The notes: generated by a model not told the origin, from the letters alone. DNA of 14,455 bases from CAG-582 sp964551965 (GCA_964551965.1 CAZKFB010000036.1:1-14455); one strand, 5' to 3'; positions 6,815 to 13,714 are shown, counted from the stretch's first letter. Made by a program: numbers and translations.

Positions 6815-7819
6815 ATGAGAGTATTTGATAAAAGTAAATATTTAAAAGATATGAATATTAATATACGTGATACATTTAAAGATCGAGATAGCATAAAATA
6901 CCGCAATAGTGATAATTCAAGAGTGGATTCGATAGATCGTGGTATAAAGATTAGAAGTGAATATTACAAAGATAATAAATTAATTGGTACTGTTGGTAAT
7001 TTTGATTCCCGTATTATTTATACATTCATTAAAAATAAAGTGGAAGATGGAGATATTACTTGTAGTAATTGTAGTTATCATGCTTCTTCAAAAGAATTTA
7101 TTGATGGTTGTCCTTATTGTGGAACTATTTACAATATAGATTATGATGATAAAAATTTAGGAAATAAATATACATATGATTATAAATATAAATCAAGAAA
7201 GTATATCTTTGTTACATTAATAATTGATTTAATAATATGTTTAATTCTATCTTTAGTATATATTTTATTTACAGGTAGAACATTTAATTCTTATGATATA
7301 GCAAAAGTTATTGTAGGTGGTATATTACTAGGATTAATACTTTTCTATCCTTTATATATTTTAGATGGTTATATAGTTCTTGCACCAATAAAGAGATTAA
7401 AGAGAAACCAAAATGAAAAACAAAGATTATTTTGGAAAACTAATTCGGATGTTGATAAAAAAACATTTATGAACAATTTCAATTATGAAATAACTAAATT
7501 AGTATATTCAATGGAAAATGTTATTGACTATAATATAGAAGATTATAATGAATTCGAAGTTATTCATAATGGTAATGAAAAAATTATAAAAGTAAATGCT
7601 ACGATTAGATTAATTAAATATAAAGATAATGAAATACAAATTGAAACAATTAATCAAGACTATAAGTTTAAAAGAGTTAAAAAGACAGGAGAATTACAAG
7701 GTGGAATAAATGTAATTATGTGCCCTAATTGTAGTTCTTCAATTGATGTCACAGAAAAAAATTGTAAATATTGTGGTATGGAAATAAACTATTTACAAGA
7801 ATGGTATTTAGTAAATTAA
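6815..7819 (+). CDS. Membrane protein with two zinc ribbons, possibly Tim44-like
   Basis: The protein has 334 residues. A zinc ribbon at Cys83, Cys86, Cys99, Cys102 (CSNC...CPYC) precedes two membrane helices near 130-152 and 163-187. A soluble alpha/beta region (210-300) follows, then a second ribbon at Cys303, Cys306, Cys317, Cys320 (CPNC...CKYC) and the ending EWYLVN. An alpha/beta domain followed by a ribbon and a late Trp resembles bacterial Tim44-like zinc-ribbon membrane proteins; the resemblance is by eye and uncertain. With helices only in the middle, both ribbons are predicted on the same side, probably the cytosol. AGAGGT (6805-6810), overlapping the previous stop, serves as SD. 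It is the last gene of the block: the next gene has its own promoter, though I see no terminator between them. The DNA is very A/T rich; 7141-7200 has only 8 G or C in 60. The function is unknown. Confidence 0.8.
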   Translation: MRVFDKSKYLKDMNINIRDTFKDRDSIKYRNSDNSRVDSIDRGIKIRSEYYKDNKLIGTVGNFDSRIIYTFIKNKVEDGDITCSNCSYHASSKEFIDGCPYCGTIYNIDYDDKNLGNKYTYDYKYKSRKYIFVTLIIDLIICLILSLVYILFTGRTFNSYDIAKVIVGGILLGLILFYPLYILDGYIVLAPIKRLKRNQNEKQRLFWKTNSDVDKKTFMNNFNYEITKLVYSMENVIDYNIEDYNEFEVIHNGNEKIIKVNATIRLIKYKDNEIQIETINQDYKFKRVKKTGELQGGINVIMCPNCSSSIDVTEKNCKYCGMEINYLQEWYLVN

Positions 7820-7831
7820 ATACCTTTTTAA

Positions 7832-7860
7832 TTGCAAATAAATTAAGATTTTTATATAAT
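7832..7860 (+). promoter_or_regulatory. Sigma-A-type promoter for the SDR gene
   Basis: TTGCAA (7832-7837) and TATAAT (7855-7860) are separated by exactly 17 bases. Transcription would start near 7867, just upstream of the SD AGAGGA (7871-7876) of the dehydrogenase gene. This marks a new transcription unit after the radical SAM block. Confidence 0.75.
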
Positions 7861-7882
7861 AAACCTGAAAAGAGGAATAGAT

Positions 7883-8593
7883 ATGGTTGCAGTTGTTACC
7901 GGAGGATGTCATGGTTTAGGTAAGTGTTTTACTGAATATTTACTAAGTTTAGGATATAAAGTATATGCTCTTTATAATAGTTCGGTAGATGAAGCTATTG
8001 AACTTGAAAATACTTATGATAATTTGAGATGTATTAAATGTGATATAAAGAATGAGAGTATGGTTGAAAATACTTTATTTAATATAGATGATATTGATGT
8101 TTTAATTAATAATTCGGGAATTGCAATTGATAATAGTTATAAGGATAAAAGCAAAAATGAATTTATGCAAGTTTTGGAAACAAATTTAGTTGGGACATTT
8201 CTAATGATTAAAAATGCGATTGATAAACTTAATAAAAATGGAATAATTATTAATATTAGTAGCAATAATGCACTTTATGCATATTCTCCATTAGCAATGG
8301 ATTATGATGCATCTAAAGCTGGTGTAAATATATTAACAAAGGATTTTTCTCTTATAATAAATGAGGAAAACCGTGATACACGTATAGTTGCTATTTGTCC
8401 TGGATGGATAAATACCGATGCAATTATGGAAATGAATCCTGATTATTTAAAAGAAGAACTTAAAAAGGTTGGACAAGAAGAGCTTATTGATAAAAGTGTA
8501 CTTGCTAAATATATTATTGATAATATAAATAATTTTAAAAATGGGGAGATAATTGATTTAAAAAACATGGAGGCTTTAAATGAAGATAGATGA
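7883..8593 (+). CDS. Short-chain dehydrogenase/reductase (FabG-like)
   Basis: This is a cytosolic NAD(P)-dependent oxidoreductase of the classical SDR family with 236 residues, a typical length. Visible features are the Rossmann nucleotide loop TGGCHGLGK (residues 6-14), CDIK near 53-56, the NNSG motif at 76-79, the helix Asn101, the active-site serine region ISS (125-127), and the catalytic YxxxK with Tyr141 and Lys145, followed by PGW near 173. AGAGGA with six-base spacing supports the ATG. The stop is TGA, the only TGA stop in the window. The last 14 bases overlap the PLP enzyme gene, so translation of the two is probably coupled. The substrate cannot be told from sequence. A place in fatty-acid synthesis as FabG is possible, but the neighbours do not support it. 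Confidence 0.9.
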   Translation: MVAVVTGGCHGLGKCFTEYLLSLGYKVYALYNSSVDEAIELENTYDNLRCIKCDIKNESMVENTLFNIDDIDVLINNSGIAIDNSYKDKSKNEFMQVLETNLVGTFLMIKNAIDKLNKNGIIINISSNNALYAYSPLAMDYDASKAGVNILTKDFSLIINEENRDTRIVAICPGWINTDAIMEMNPDYLKEELKKVGQEELIDKSVLAKYIIDNINNFKNGEIIDLKNMEALNEDR

Positions 8594-9815
8594 AATTAAA
8601 CAATTAGTAATTGATGCCGAAAAGGATTGTTCTAAGATATTTGCTAATATTGATGATACATGTGCATTTTATAGTGAGAAAGTATTGAATGCTATGCAGC
8701 ACAATAACTTGAGTGAAGGATGTTTTAATGAGACGACTGGATATGGTTATAATGATTTGGGAAGAGAAACTATTGAGAATATATATAAAGAAGTATTTTC
8801 ATCAGAAGATGCAATAGTAAGAAATCAATTTGTATCAGGTTCTCATGCTCTAAGTGTTACTTTATTTGCACTTCTTAGACCAAACGATTTACTTTTATCA
8901 ATAAGTGGACTTCCATACGATACATTACATGAAGTAATTGGTATTAAGGATAATAATAGTTCACTTGCATCTTTTGGAATTAAATATGATCAAATTGATT
9001 TAGTAGATGATGATTTTGATTATGAAGCTATTGAATCTTATTTGAAGAATAATAAAGTTAAAGTAGTAGAAATTCAAAGAAGTAAAGGATATTCAACAAG
9101 AAAGAGTATTACTATTGAAAAAATAGAAAAAGTAATAAAACTAATTAAATCAATTGACAAAGATATTATTGTTATGATCGATAATTGTTATTGTGAAATG
9201 GTAGAGAGAATAAATCCTATTCAAGTTGGTGCTGATATAGTAGTTGGTTCTTTAATTAAAAACTTAGGTGGTGGAATTGCTCCTAATGGAGCTTATGTAG
9301 TTGGTAGACATGATCTAATTGAACTTGTTGGCGAAAGATTAACGTTACCGGGAGAGGGAAGAGAAGTTGGTCCAACTCTAGGAGTAAATAAGAGTATCTT
9401 ACAAGGATTATTTCTTGCTCCATCAGTAGTTGCTAGTGCTCTAAAGACTTCTATTCTTGCTTCTCGTGTTATGGAAAAATTAAATTACAAAGTTAGTCCT
9501 CAATACGACGAGAAAAGAGCTGACATTGTTCAAAATATCGAATTTAATGATCCTGGTCTTTTAATTAAATTCGTTCAAGGAATACAATCAGGTTCACCTG
9601 TCGATAGTAGTGCAATTCCTATTGCTTGGGATATGCCAGGATATGATGATCAAGTAATAATGGCGGCCGGGTGTTTTACTCAAGGGTCTTCAATTGAACT
9701 TTCGTGTGACGGACCAATTAGACCACCTTATATTGCTTATATGCAAGGTGGACTTACATATGATTATGGAAAACTAGGATTAATTAAAGCAATAGAATAT
9801 ATGGAGAAAAAATAG
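8580..9815 (+). CDS. ynbB: Methionine gamma-lyase family PLP enzyme (YnbB-like)
   Basis: This 411-residue protein belongs to the family annotated as methionine gamma-lyase family or aluminum resistance protein (Bacillus YnbB), a branch of fold-type I PLP enzymes thought to act on sulfur amino acids. It matches through the full length: YGYNDLGRETIENIY near 55-69, VSGSHALSVTLFALLRP at 85-101 with the cofactor-binding GSHA, EIQRSKGYSTRKS at 164-176, the PLP-pyridine Asp201 in IDNCYCE, Lys227 in GSLIKNLGGG as the Schiff-base lysine, PGEGREVGPTLGVNKS, WDMPGYDDQVIMAAG and PPYIAYMQGGLTY. GGAGG (8569-8573) six bases upstream of ATG supports the start. It overlaps the dehydrogenase by 14 bases. In Bacillus ynbB sits near hflX and glnRA; here it is paired with an SDR, so the context differs. 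The actual reaction is not established from sequence. Confidence 0.93.
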   Translation: MKIDEIKQLVIDAEKDCSKIFANIDDTCAFYSEKVLNAMQHNNLSEGCFNETTGYGYNDLGRETIENIYKEVFSSEDAIVRNQFVSGSHALSVTLFALLRPNDLLLSISGLPYDTLHEVIGIKDNNSSLASFGIKYDQIDLVDDDFDYEAIESYLKNNKVKVVEIQRSKGYSTRKSITIEKIEKVIKLIKSIDKDIIVMIDNCYCEMVERINPIQVGADIVVGSLIKNLGGGIAPNGAYVVGRHDLIELVGERLTLPGEGREVGPTLGVNKSILQGLFLAPSVVASALKTSILASRVMEKLNYKVSPQYDEKRADIVQNIEFNDPGLLIKFVQGIQSGSPVDSSAIPIAWDMPGYDDQVIMAAGCFTQGSSIELSCDGPIRPPYIAYMQGGLTYDYGKLGLIKAIEYMEKK

Positions 9816-9887
9816 AAGTTTTGGCATCATTTGTCGAATCTATTTAAATAGGTACAACATTAATTTATATTATTGTTGGTGATATTT

Positions 9888-9983
9888 ATGGATTATATTA
9901 ATTCTATTCTTAATGAGATGTTAAATGGAATTGATAAAGCAGTCAATATTCTAAATAAAAAAGATAGTGATAAGAAATCATAA
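9888..9983 (+). CDS. Small ORF, 31 residues
   Basis: The reading frame begins MDYINSILNEMLNGIDKAV and ends KKDSDKKS; it is predicted to be a single amphipathic helix with a basic tail. A plausible ribosome binding site, TTGGTGAT (9876-9883), lies 4 bases before the ATG. No good promoter lies in the 72 bases after the PLP enzyme gene, so it may be the third gene of that operon. The left arm of the following terminator lies inside its last codons, which places it at the transcript end. I do not recognise it. It could be a real small protein, a toxin-like or regulatory peptide, or a chance frame in a 3' untranslated region. Confidence 0.45.
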   Translation: MDYINSILNEMLNGIDKAVNILNKKDSDKKS

Positions 9984-9994
9984 CTATCTTTTTT
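9957..9994 (+). terminator. Intrinsic terminator overlapping the small ORF
   Basis: AAAAAAGATAGT (9957-9968) and ACTATCTTTTTT (9983-9994) are perfect 12-base complements around a 14-base loop. The right arm ends in six T residues, and the left arm starts with six A residues, so it could also work on the other strand. The small ORF stop codon lies in the loop and right arm. Confidence 0.85.
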
Positions 9995-9995
9995 A

Positions 9996-10024
9996 TTGCT
10001 TTTTTGATTATTATAGTATAAAAT
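9996..10024 (+). promoter_or_regulatory. Possible weak promoter for the lipoprotein gene
   Basis: TTGCTT (9996-10001) and TAAAAT (10019-10024) are 17 bases apart, downstream of the terminator and upstream of the SD. The -35 matches only three of six bases; TATAAA at 10017-10022 is an alternative -10. Some promoter is expected here because the previous unit ends at 9994. Confidence 0.35.
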
Positions 10025-10053
10025 AATTATCGCTGACAAAGAAGGGGTATTAA

Positions 10054-11739
10054 ATGAAAAAACGAATTAGATTATTAAGTATTATATTATCCCTCTCTTT
10101 AGGTTTAAGTGGATGCGCAAATACTAATGTAAAAAAGGATATAGAAACTAATACTATTGTTGCTGAAGAAGAAGTAACAAATGAACCGGAAATAGAAAAT
10201 GTCACAACTAGTGATGTTTTAAGAGAGAACAAGTTTGTCGTTAATCACGATGCTGTATATACATATTTAGATTATTTTAATGATATAACATATACTTATA
10301 ATGGAGAAGAGTTTTATTTAAATAATTCAGAAATAAATGAAATAATTGATATGGGAAATTCTATCAAGAATGTTGATCATAGTAATATTTCTACTGATGC
10401 ATATCAAATATTTTCTATGATTAAAAGTAACAGTGAGAAGTTAGCTAGTGAAAATGATGATTATAAGTCTTGCTTTATTGATGATACATATGATGAGAAT
10501 ACGGAATTTCAATTATTCTTTGAAGGTGCTTTATATCATATCTTATTGGGATATAGTAAAAATGAAAATAATGATATAAAAGAGGACTTTTGTAAGTTCC
10601 AAGGTCTATCTATTTGCTTTGGTAATTTAAATAAGATATTGGACAATGAAGATGAAGAAGTTGGATTACTTGGTTATTATGATGAGGATAATAATGCTGT
10701 AGTTTTAGATATAGATAGTATTTATATATTATATGAAAGTATATCTGAATGGTATGAATATGAAGGACATGCTTATGCAAATCTATATGATGTTATTATG
10801 GGAACTTTAATTCATGAAATGAATCATGTTAGACAACATGCATGTGATTGTAGAATTGATGCTGGTCAAGAGTATTCAACTATTGGTGATTATAGTGAAT
10901 ATGTTCCTACAATTGTTGAATCTTCTGCCGAATCTAGTATTTATAATACTCAAGATTATCTATCTAAATATGTTGAATCATGTGATTCTTATGACTTTAC
11001 ATATACTAAAGAAAGAGATTTTGAATGTTTTATCATGTTATTAGGTTTATTATATAATGATATAGATGATTATTATAATGCGATATATGATTCTGATTTA
11101 AATGGTCTATATGAATTTACAGGATGTAAAGATGAAAATGATATCAATAGACTTTATCATATTCTTTATAATATTGATGGTTTAACACTCAGAAACGAAT
11201 TAGCATTTAATCTTGGTGGAGATACAATTTATTCTGAAGATGTTGAAAAACTTGTTGGTAATGAATTCTCTTATGAAGTATTAAATATATTTACTGAGAA
11301 TTTAATTGAATATGTAGGTAATCATGATGATATGTCAGATATTGATGCTGTTACTTTATTTATAATGGCAGAAAATTTATGTTTAAATCATACTACTTAT
11401 ATTGAAACTGAAGATGGAGAATTTGTTTCGACTGAATACGATGAAGACTTAGTTAATAATATAAATAATACAAGAATACAATTTGAAAAATTCATTATGG
11501 AATATTATGGATTAACGGAAGATGAATTATACTTCACTACGATAAGGGCAGGATTAGTATTAAGTTCTAATGAAATTTCTTTGAATGAATCCGAAGATAA
11601 AGAAAAGTATTTAAATAAGTTAAATTCACTAATGGAAAGATTCCCTCTAATGAGTGCAATATATGATGGTAGAGTAAATAGTCCAATGACATATCAATAT
11701 ATCTATTCATTAAACGATATTGATTATAAACTACATTAA
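10054..11739 (+). CDS. Lipoprotein with HExxH metallopeptidase motif
   Basis: The 561-residue protein starts with a type II signal peptide: MKKR, a hydrophobic core, and the lipobox LSGC with Cys21, so it should be anchored in the outer face of the membrane. An acidic, unstructured linker follows (about 28-55). HEMNH at 254-258 (LIHEMNHVRQ) is the HExxH zinc motif of metallopeptidases; Glu289 or Glu293 in VESSAESS, about 31-35 residues on, could be the third ligand as in gluzincins. Cys264 and Cys266 (CDC) follow the motif. The remainder is very rich in Asp, Glu, Asn and Tyr and matches no family I recognise. AGGGG (10043-10047), six bases from the ATG, supports the start. The gene stands alone, with a terminator before it and the gpsB promoter after it; I see no terminator of its own. 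The substrate is unknown, and protease activity is inferred from the motif only. Confidence 0.88.
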   Translation: MKKRIRLLSIILSLSLGLSGCANTNVKKDIETNTIVAEEEVTNEPEIENVTTSDVLRENKFVVNHDAVYTYLDYFNDITYTYNGEEFYLNNSEINEIIDMGNSIKNVDHSNISTDAYQIFSMIKSNSEKLASENDDYKSCFIDDTYDENTEFQLFFEGALYHILLGYSKNENNDIKEDFCKFQGLSICFGNLNKILDNEDEEVGLLGYYDEDNNAVVLDIDSIYILYESISEWYEYEGHAYANLYDVIMGTLIHEMNHVRQHACDCRIDAGQEYSTIGDYSEYVPTIVESSAESSIYNTQDYLSKYVESCDSYDFTYTKERDFECFIMLLGLLYNDIDDYYNAIYDSDLNGLYEFTGCKDENDINRLYHILYNIDGLTLRNELAFNLGGDTIYSEDVEKLVGNEFSYEVLNIFTENLIEYVGNHDDMSDIDAVTLFIMAENLCLNHTTYIETEDGEFVSTEYDEDLVNNINNTRIQFEKFIMEYYGLTEDELYFTTIRAGLVLSSNEISLNESEDKEKYLNKLNSLMERFPLMSAIYDGRVNSPMTYQYIYSLNDIDYKLH

Positions 11740-11749
11740 TTATGAAATA

Positions 11750-11778
11750 TTGACCTTTAAACCTAAAAATGATAGAAT
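11750..11778 (+). promoter_or_regulatory. Promoter of gpsB (and probably rnpB)
   Basis: TTGACC (11750-11755), a 17-base spacer and TAGAAT (11773-11778) with an extended TG at 11770-11771 make a strong sigma-A-type promoter. Transcription would start near 11785, upstream of the SD AGGGTG. Confidence 0.75.
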
Positions 11779-11805
11779 TATGGTTATAAGAAGGGTGAAG
11801 TTATT

Positions 11806-12147
11806 ATGTATAATGAAAGACTATTTTTGACGCCTCAAGAAATACTTGATAAAGAATTTAAAGTTGATGCTAAAGGTTATAGACCTCAAGAGGTAGATAA
11901 ATTTTTAGATATGGTTATTAGAGATTATACAGAATTCATGAGTATTATTAAGAAACTTCAAAGCGATAATAAAGTACTTGCGGAGGATAATGCGAGAATT
12001 AAAGCCGAATATCGAAAACTAAAAGCGGTAATTGATTCTGCTGAAGATGCTACAAGCAATGGCGGTGGCAAAGTGAATTTCAATAATTTAGATCTTCTTA
12101 AGAGAATTAGTAATCTAGAAAAAATTGTATACGGTAAAGAAGAATAA
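11806..12147 (+). CDS. gpsB: GpsB, DivIVA-family cell division regulator
   Basis: GpsB is a small cytosolic coiled-coil adaptor that recruits penicillin-binding proteins and links septal with lateral wall synthesis. The 113-residue protein has the membrane/PBP-binding N-terminal domain LTPQEILDKEFKVDAKGYRPQEVDKFLDMVI (8-38, written here across its conserved parts KEFKVD, GYRPQEVDKFLD), a coiled coil (about 45-78), a Gly-rich linker (SNGGGK), and the C-terminal trimerisation helix LDLLKRISNLEKIVYG, which is diagnostic for GpsB rather than DivIVA. It is slightly longer than Bacillus GpsB (98 residues). The SD AAGGGTG starts 15 bases before the ATG. The RNase P RNA gene follows with no gap, the same neighbour as in Bacillus subtilis. 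Confidence 0.95.
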   Translation: MYNERLFLTPQEILDKEFKVDAKGYRPQEVDKFLDMVIRDYTEFMSIIKKLQSDNKVLAEDNARIKAEYRKLKAVIDSAEDATSNGGGKVNFNNLDLLKRISNLEKIVYGKEE

Positions 12148-12498
12148 TATCTTAGGTAAACGCGGCATACTTGATATGTTGAGGAAAGTCCATGCTCGCA
12201 CAATCTGTGATGGTTGTAGTGTTCGTGCTAGAGGAGAAAGTAACTCTAGGTAAGTTTTTACTTAACGGCTCCGAAGTAACCTCAAATGGTTATGGTAGGT
12301 ATAAAAGTGCCAAAGAGACGAGTTACTCGGGAAACTGGGTAGGTGGAACGTGGTAAACCCCGCGAGCGAGAAATCCAAATTTGGTAGGAGAGTCTTTGGA
12401 AACAAATAAGAAGGGACCAAAGGACACGTAAGTGTAGATAAATGTTTACCATTCCTTTTAGGAATACAAAACATGGCTTATTAGATATTATTTTTTTT
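12146..12498 (+). ncRNA. rnpB: RNase P RNA, type B
   Basis: This is the catalytic RNA that matures tRNA 5' ends, working with RnpA. Conserved blocks are in order: GAGGAAAGTCCATGCTCGC (starting 12181), the Bacillus-type AGTGTTCGTGCTAG (about 12218-12231), GGAACGTGGTAAACCCC (12345-12361), GCGAGAAATCCAAATTTGG, GTAGATAAATG, the P19 hairpin ATTCC...GGAAT (12451-12465), and ACAAAACATGGCTTA (12466-12480), which pairs back to form P4. Helix P1 is closed by AATATCT (12146-12152) with AGATATT (12483-12489), followed by eight T residues (12491-12498) that probably end transcription. At about 345 bases it is shorter than the 401-base Bacillus subtilis RNA. The 5' arm of P1 uses the last two bases of the gpsB stop codon, so the RNA is either cut from the gpsB transcript or made from a promoter inside gpsB. 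The exact ends are inferred from P1. Confidence 0.96.
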
Positions 12499-12523
12499 AA
12501 TTTAATAAAAAGGAGTGGTACTT

Positions 12524-13000
12524 TTGATTGAAGCAGGTAAGATGCTAAAAAGTACGAGAGAATCTTCTTCATTATCTCTAGAGGAAGTAAGTGAAGATTT
12601 AAATATACCGGTTATTGAATTGGAACAGATTGAGGCTGGTTCTATTGGATCTTTTACTGATATATATGAATTAAAGAGTATGTTACTTGAATATGCTAAA
12701 TATTTAGGAGTATCTACTGATGCTGTCGTAAATAAATTCAATGAGTATATGTTTGATTATACTTCGAAGATACCGATGGCTGAAATAGAGAAAAAGGTAA
12801 GAGAAAAAGAGAGAGTTCAAGAAGATGAAGATCGAGTTGCTAGTCCTTATACTAAGCAAGCAAAAAAAGAAAAGAGTTTACCATACGTCATAGTTGGTTT
12901 AATTATTACAGTATTAGTAATACTAGCTGTATTATGGAGTATTAAACAAATTACAATAGACAATAATGTTACTAGTTTTAATACGTACATTGTTGATTAA
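12524..13000 (+). CDS. rodZ: RodZ-like HTH membrane protein, short form
   Basis: RodZ links the MreB cytoskeleton to the wall-synthesis machinery. This 158-residue protein has an N-terminal HTH_25-type domain (GKMLKSTRESSSLSLEEVSEDLNIP at 5-29 in family terms, then LEQIEAG and LLEYAKYLGV to about 62), a basic and acidic linker (85-118), a single membrane helix (121-140) and only 18 residues outside. The C-terminal extracellular domain of longer RodZ proteins is missing. The start is TTG 12524: AGGAG at 12511-12515 has an 8-base spacer to it, whereas the GTG at 12515 overlaps that SD and cannot use it. The gene order rodZ-pgsA-recA matches Bacillus ymfM-pgsA-cinA-recA, which supports the call. 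PgsA starts 10 bases after the stop, so the two are co-transcribed. Confidence 0.85.
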   Translation: MIEAGKMLKSTRESSSLSLEEVSEDLNIPVIELEQIEAGSIGSFTDIYELKSMLLEYAKYLGVSTDAVVNKFNEYMFDYTSKIPMAEIEKKVREKERVQEDEDRVASPYTKQAKKEKSLPYVIVGLIITVLVILAVLWSIKQITIDNNVTSFNTYIVD

Positions 13001-13010
13001 GGAGAAAAGT

Positions 13011-13604
13011 ATGAATTTACCAAATAAAATAACAATATCAAGAATAGTTTTATCAATAGCACTTCTAGTGTTATTAGTATTTCCATTTGATTTATGTGAA
13101 ATAGAAATACCTTCATATTTAGTCTTTGGAAAGATTAATATTAGTTTATTATATATTGTTGCTGGAGGTATTTTCCTAGTAGCATCTATTACCGATTTTA
13201 TCGATGGAAATCTTGCAAGAAAAAAAGGATTAGTAACTGACTTTGGAAAAGTTATGGATGCTATAGCCGATAAAGTATTAGTTAATGGAGTATTAATTGC
13301 TCTTGCTTGTAATGGATTAATTGATACTATTATTCCTGTTATTATAATTACTAGAGATATCTTTGTTGATTCAATAAAGATGGTTGCAGGAAGTAAGGGA
13401 CATGCAGTAGGTGCTAGTATATTAGGCAAACTTAAAACTATCTGTATGATGACAGGACTTACGCTTACATTCTTCTCAAATATTCCTTTTGAACTTGTAG
13501 GTGTTGATGTTGCAACAGGTCTTTTATATATTGCTACTGTGTTATCAATAGTAAGTGGAATTCAATATTACATAGTTAATAAAGATTGCTTTAAAGAAAA
13601 ATAA
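13011..13604 (+). CDS. pgsA: Phosphatidylglycerophosphate synthase PgsA
   Basis: This integral membrane enzyme transfers a phosphatidyl group from CDP-diacylglycerol to glycerol-3-phosphate, the committed step to phosphatidylglycerol. The 197-residue protein starts MNLPNKITISRIVLS, typical of PgsA. It carries the full CDP-alcohol phosphotransferase signature DGxxARx8GxxxDxxxD as DGNLARKK, then G, D and D in MDAIADK, all within residues about 68-92. Four or more hydrophobic helices surround it. ATG 13011 follows GGAG (13001-13004) at six-base spacing and matches family N termini, so an upstream in-frame ATG at 12966, inside the rodZ gene, is not used. It is the last gene of the rodZ-pgsA unit, with a terminator directly after it. 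Confidence 0.96.
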   Translation: MNLPNKITISRIVLSIALLVLLVFPFDLCEIEIPSYLVFGKINISLLYIVAGGIFLVASITDFIDGNLARKKGLVTDFGKVMDAIADKVLVNGVLIALACNGLIDTIIPVIIITRDIFVDSIKMVAGSKGHAVGASILGKLKTICMMTGLTLTFFSNIPFELVGVDVATGLLYIATVLSIVSGIQYYIVNKDCFKEK

Positions 13605-13636
13605 AAATCTTCAAATTGAAGATTTTTTATTTTTTT
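13605..13636 (+). terminator. Intrinsic terminator of rodZ-pgsA
   Basis: AAATCTTC (13605-13612) and GAAGATTT (13618-13625) form an 8-base-pair stem with an AAATT loop, followed by a T-rich run to 13636. It lies directly after the pgsA stop and separates recA. Confidence 0.88.
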
Positions 13637-13691
13637 GAAGTAAATATGAATTTTTCCGTTAATATATATAGTAGAAAGGAAATTGTTATTA

Positions 13692-13705
13692 AGTACATTT
13701 GTTCG
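13692..13705 (+). promoter_or_regulatory. Candidate LexA (SOS) box upstream of recA
   Basis: AGTAC-ATTT-GTTCG matches the Gram-positive SOS box CGAAC-N4-GTTCG at 8 of 10 arm positions: the right arm is perfect and the left arm has 3 of 5. It lies 9 bases upstream of the recA -35. The position is plausible for LexA control, but a single degenerate site in A/T-rich DNA is weak evidence. Confidence 0.4.
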
Positions 13706-13714
13706 AAAAAAGTA

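Noticed and set aside
8591..8599. Possible TGA-as-Trp code, since the SDR would read through TGA to TAA two codons later
   Set aside because: No other gene contains an in-frame TGA and all Trp codons seen are TGG, so the standard code fits best; the SDR stop alone cannot prove it.
10826..11044. 72-codon + strand frame inside the lipoprotein gene
   Set aside because: It is out of frame within a longer gene with a convincing signal peptide and motif; no SD and low-complexity hydrophobic content.
12148..12572. Several open frames on the minus strand across the gpsB-rodZ gap
   Set aside because: They run antisense through the RNase P RNA, whose conserved blocks fully explain the region, and they lack credible ribosome binding sites or family features.
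12932..13429. 165-codon open frame on the minus strand
   Set aside because: It is antisense to pgsA, which has a complete catalytic signature; the frame is a by-product of A/T-rich helix-coding DNA.
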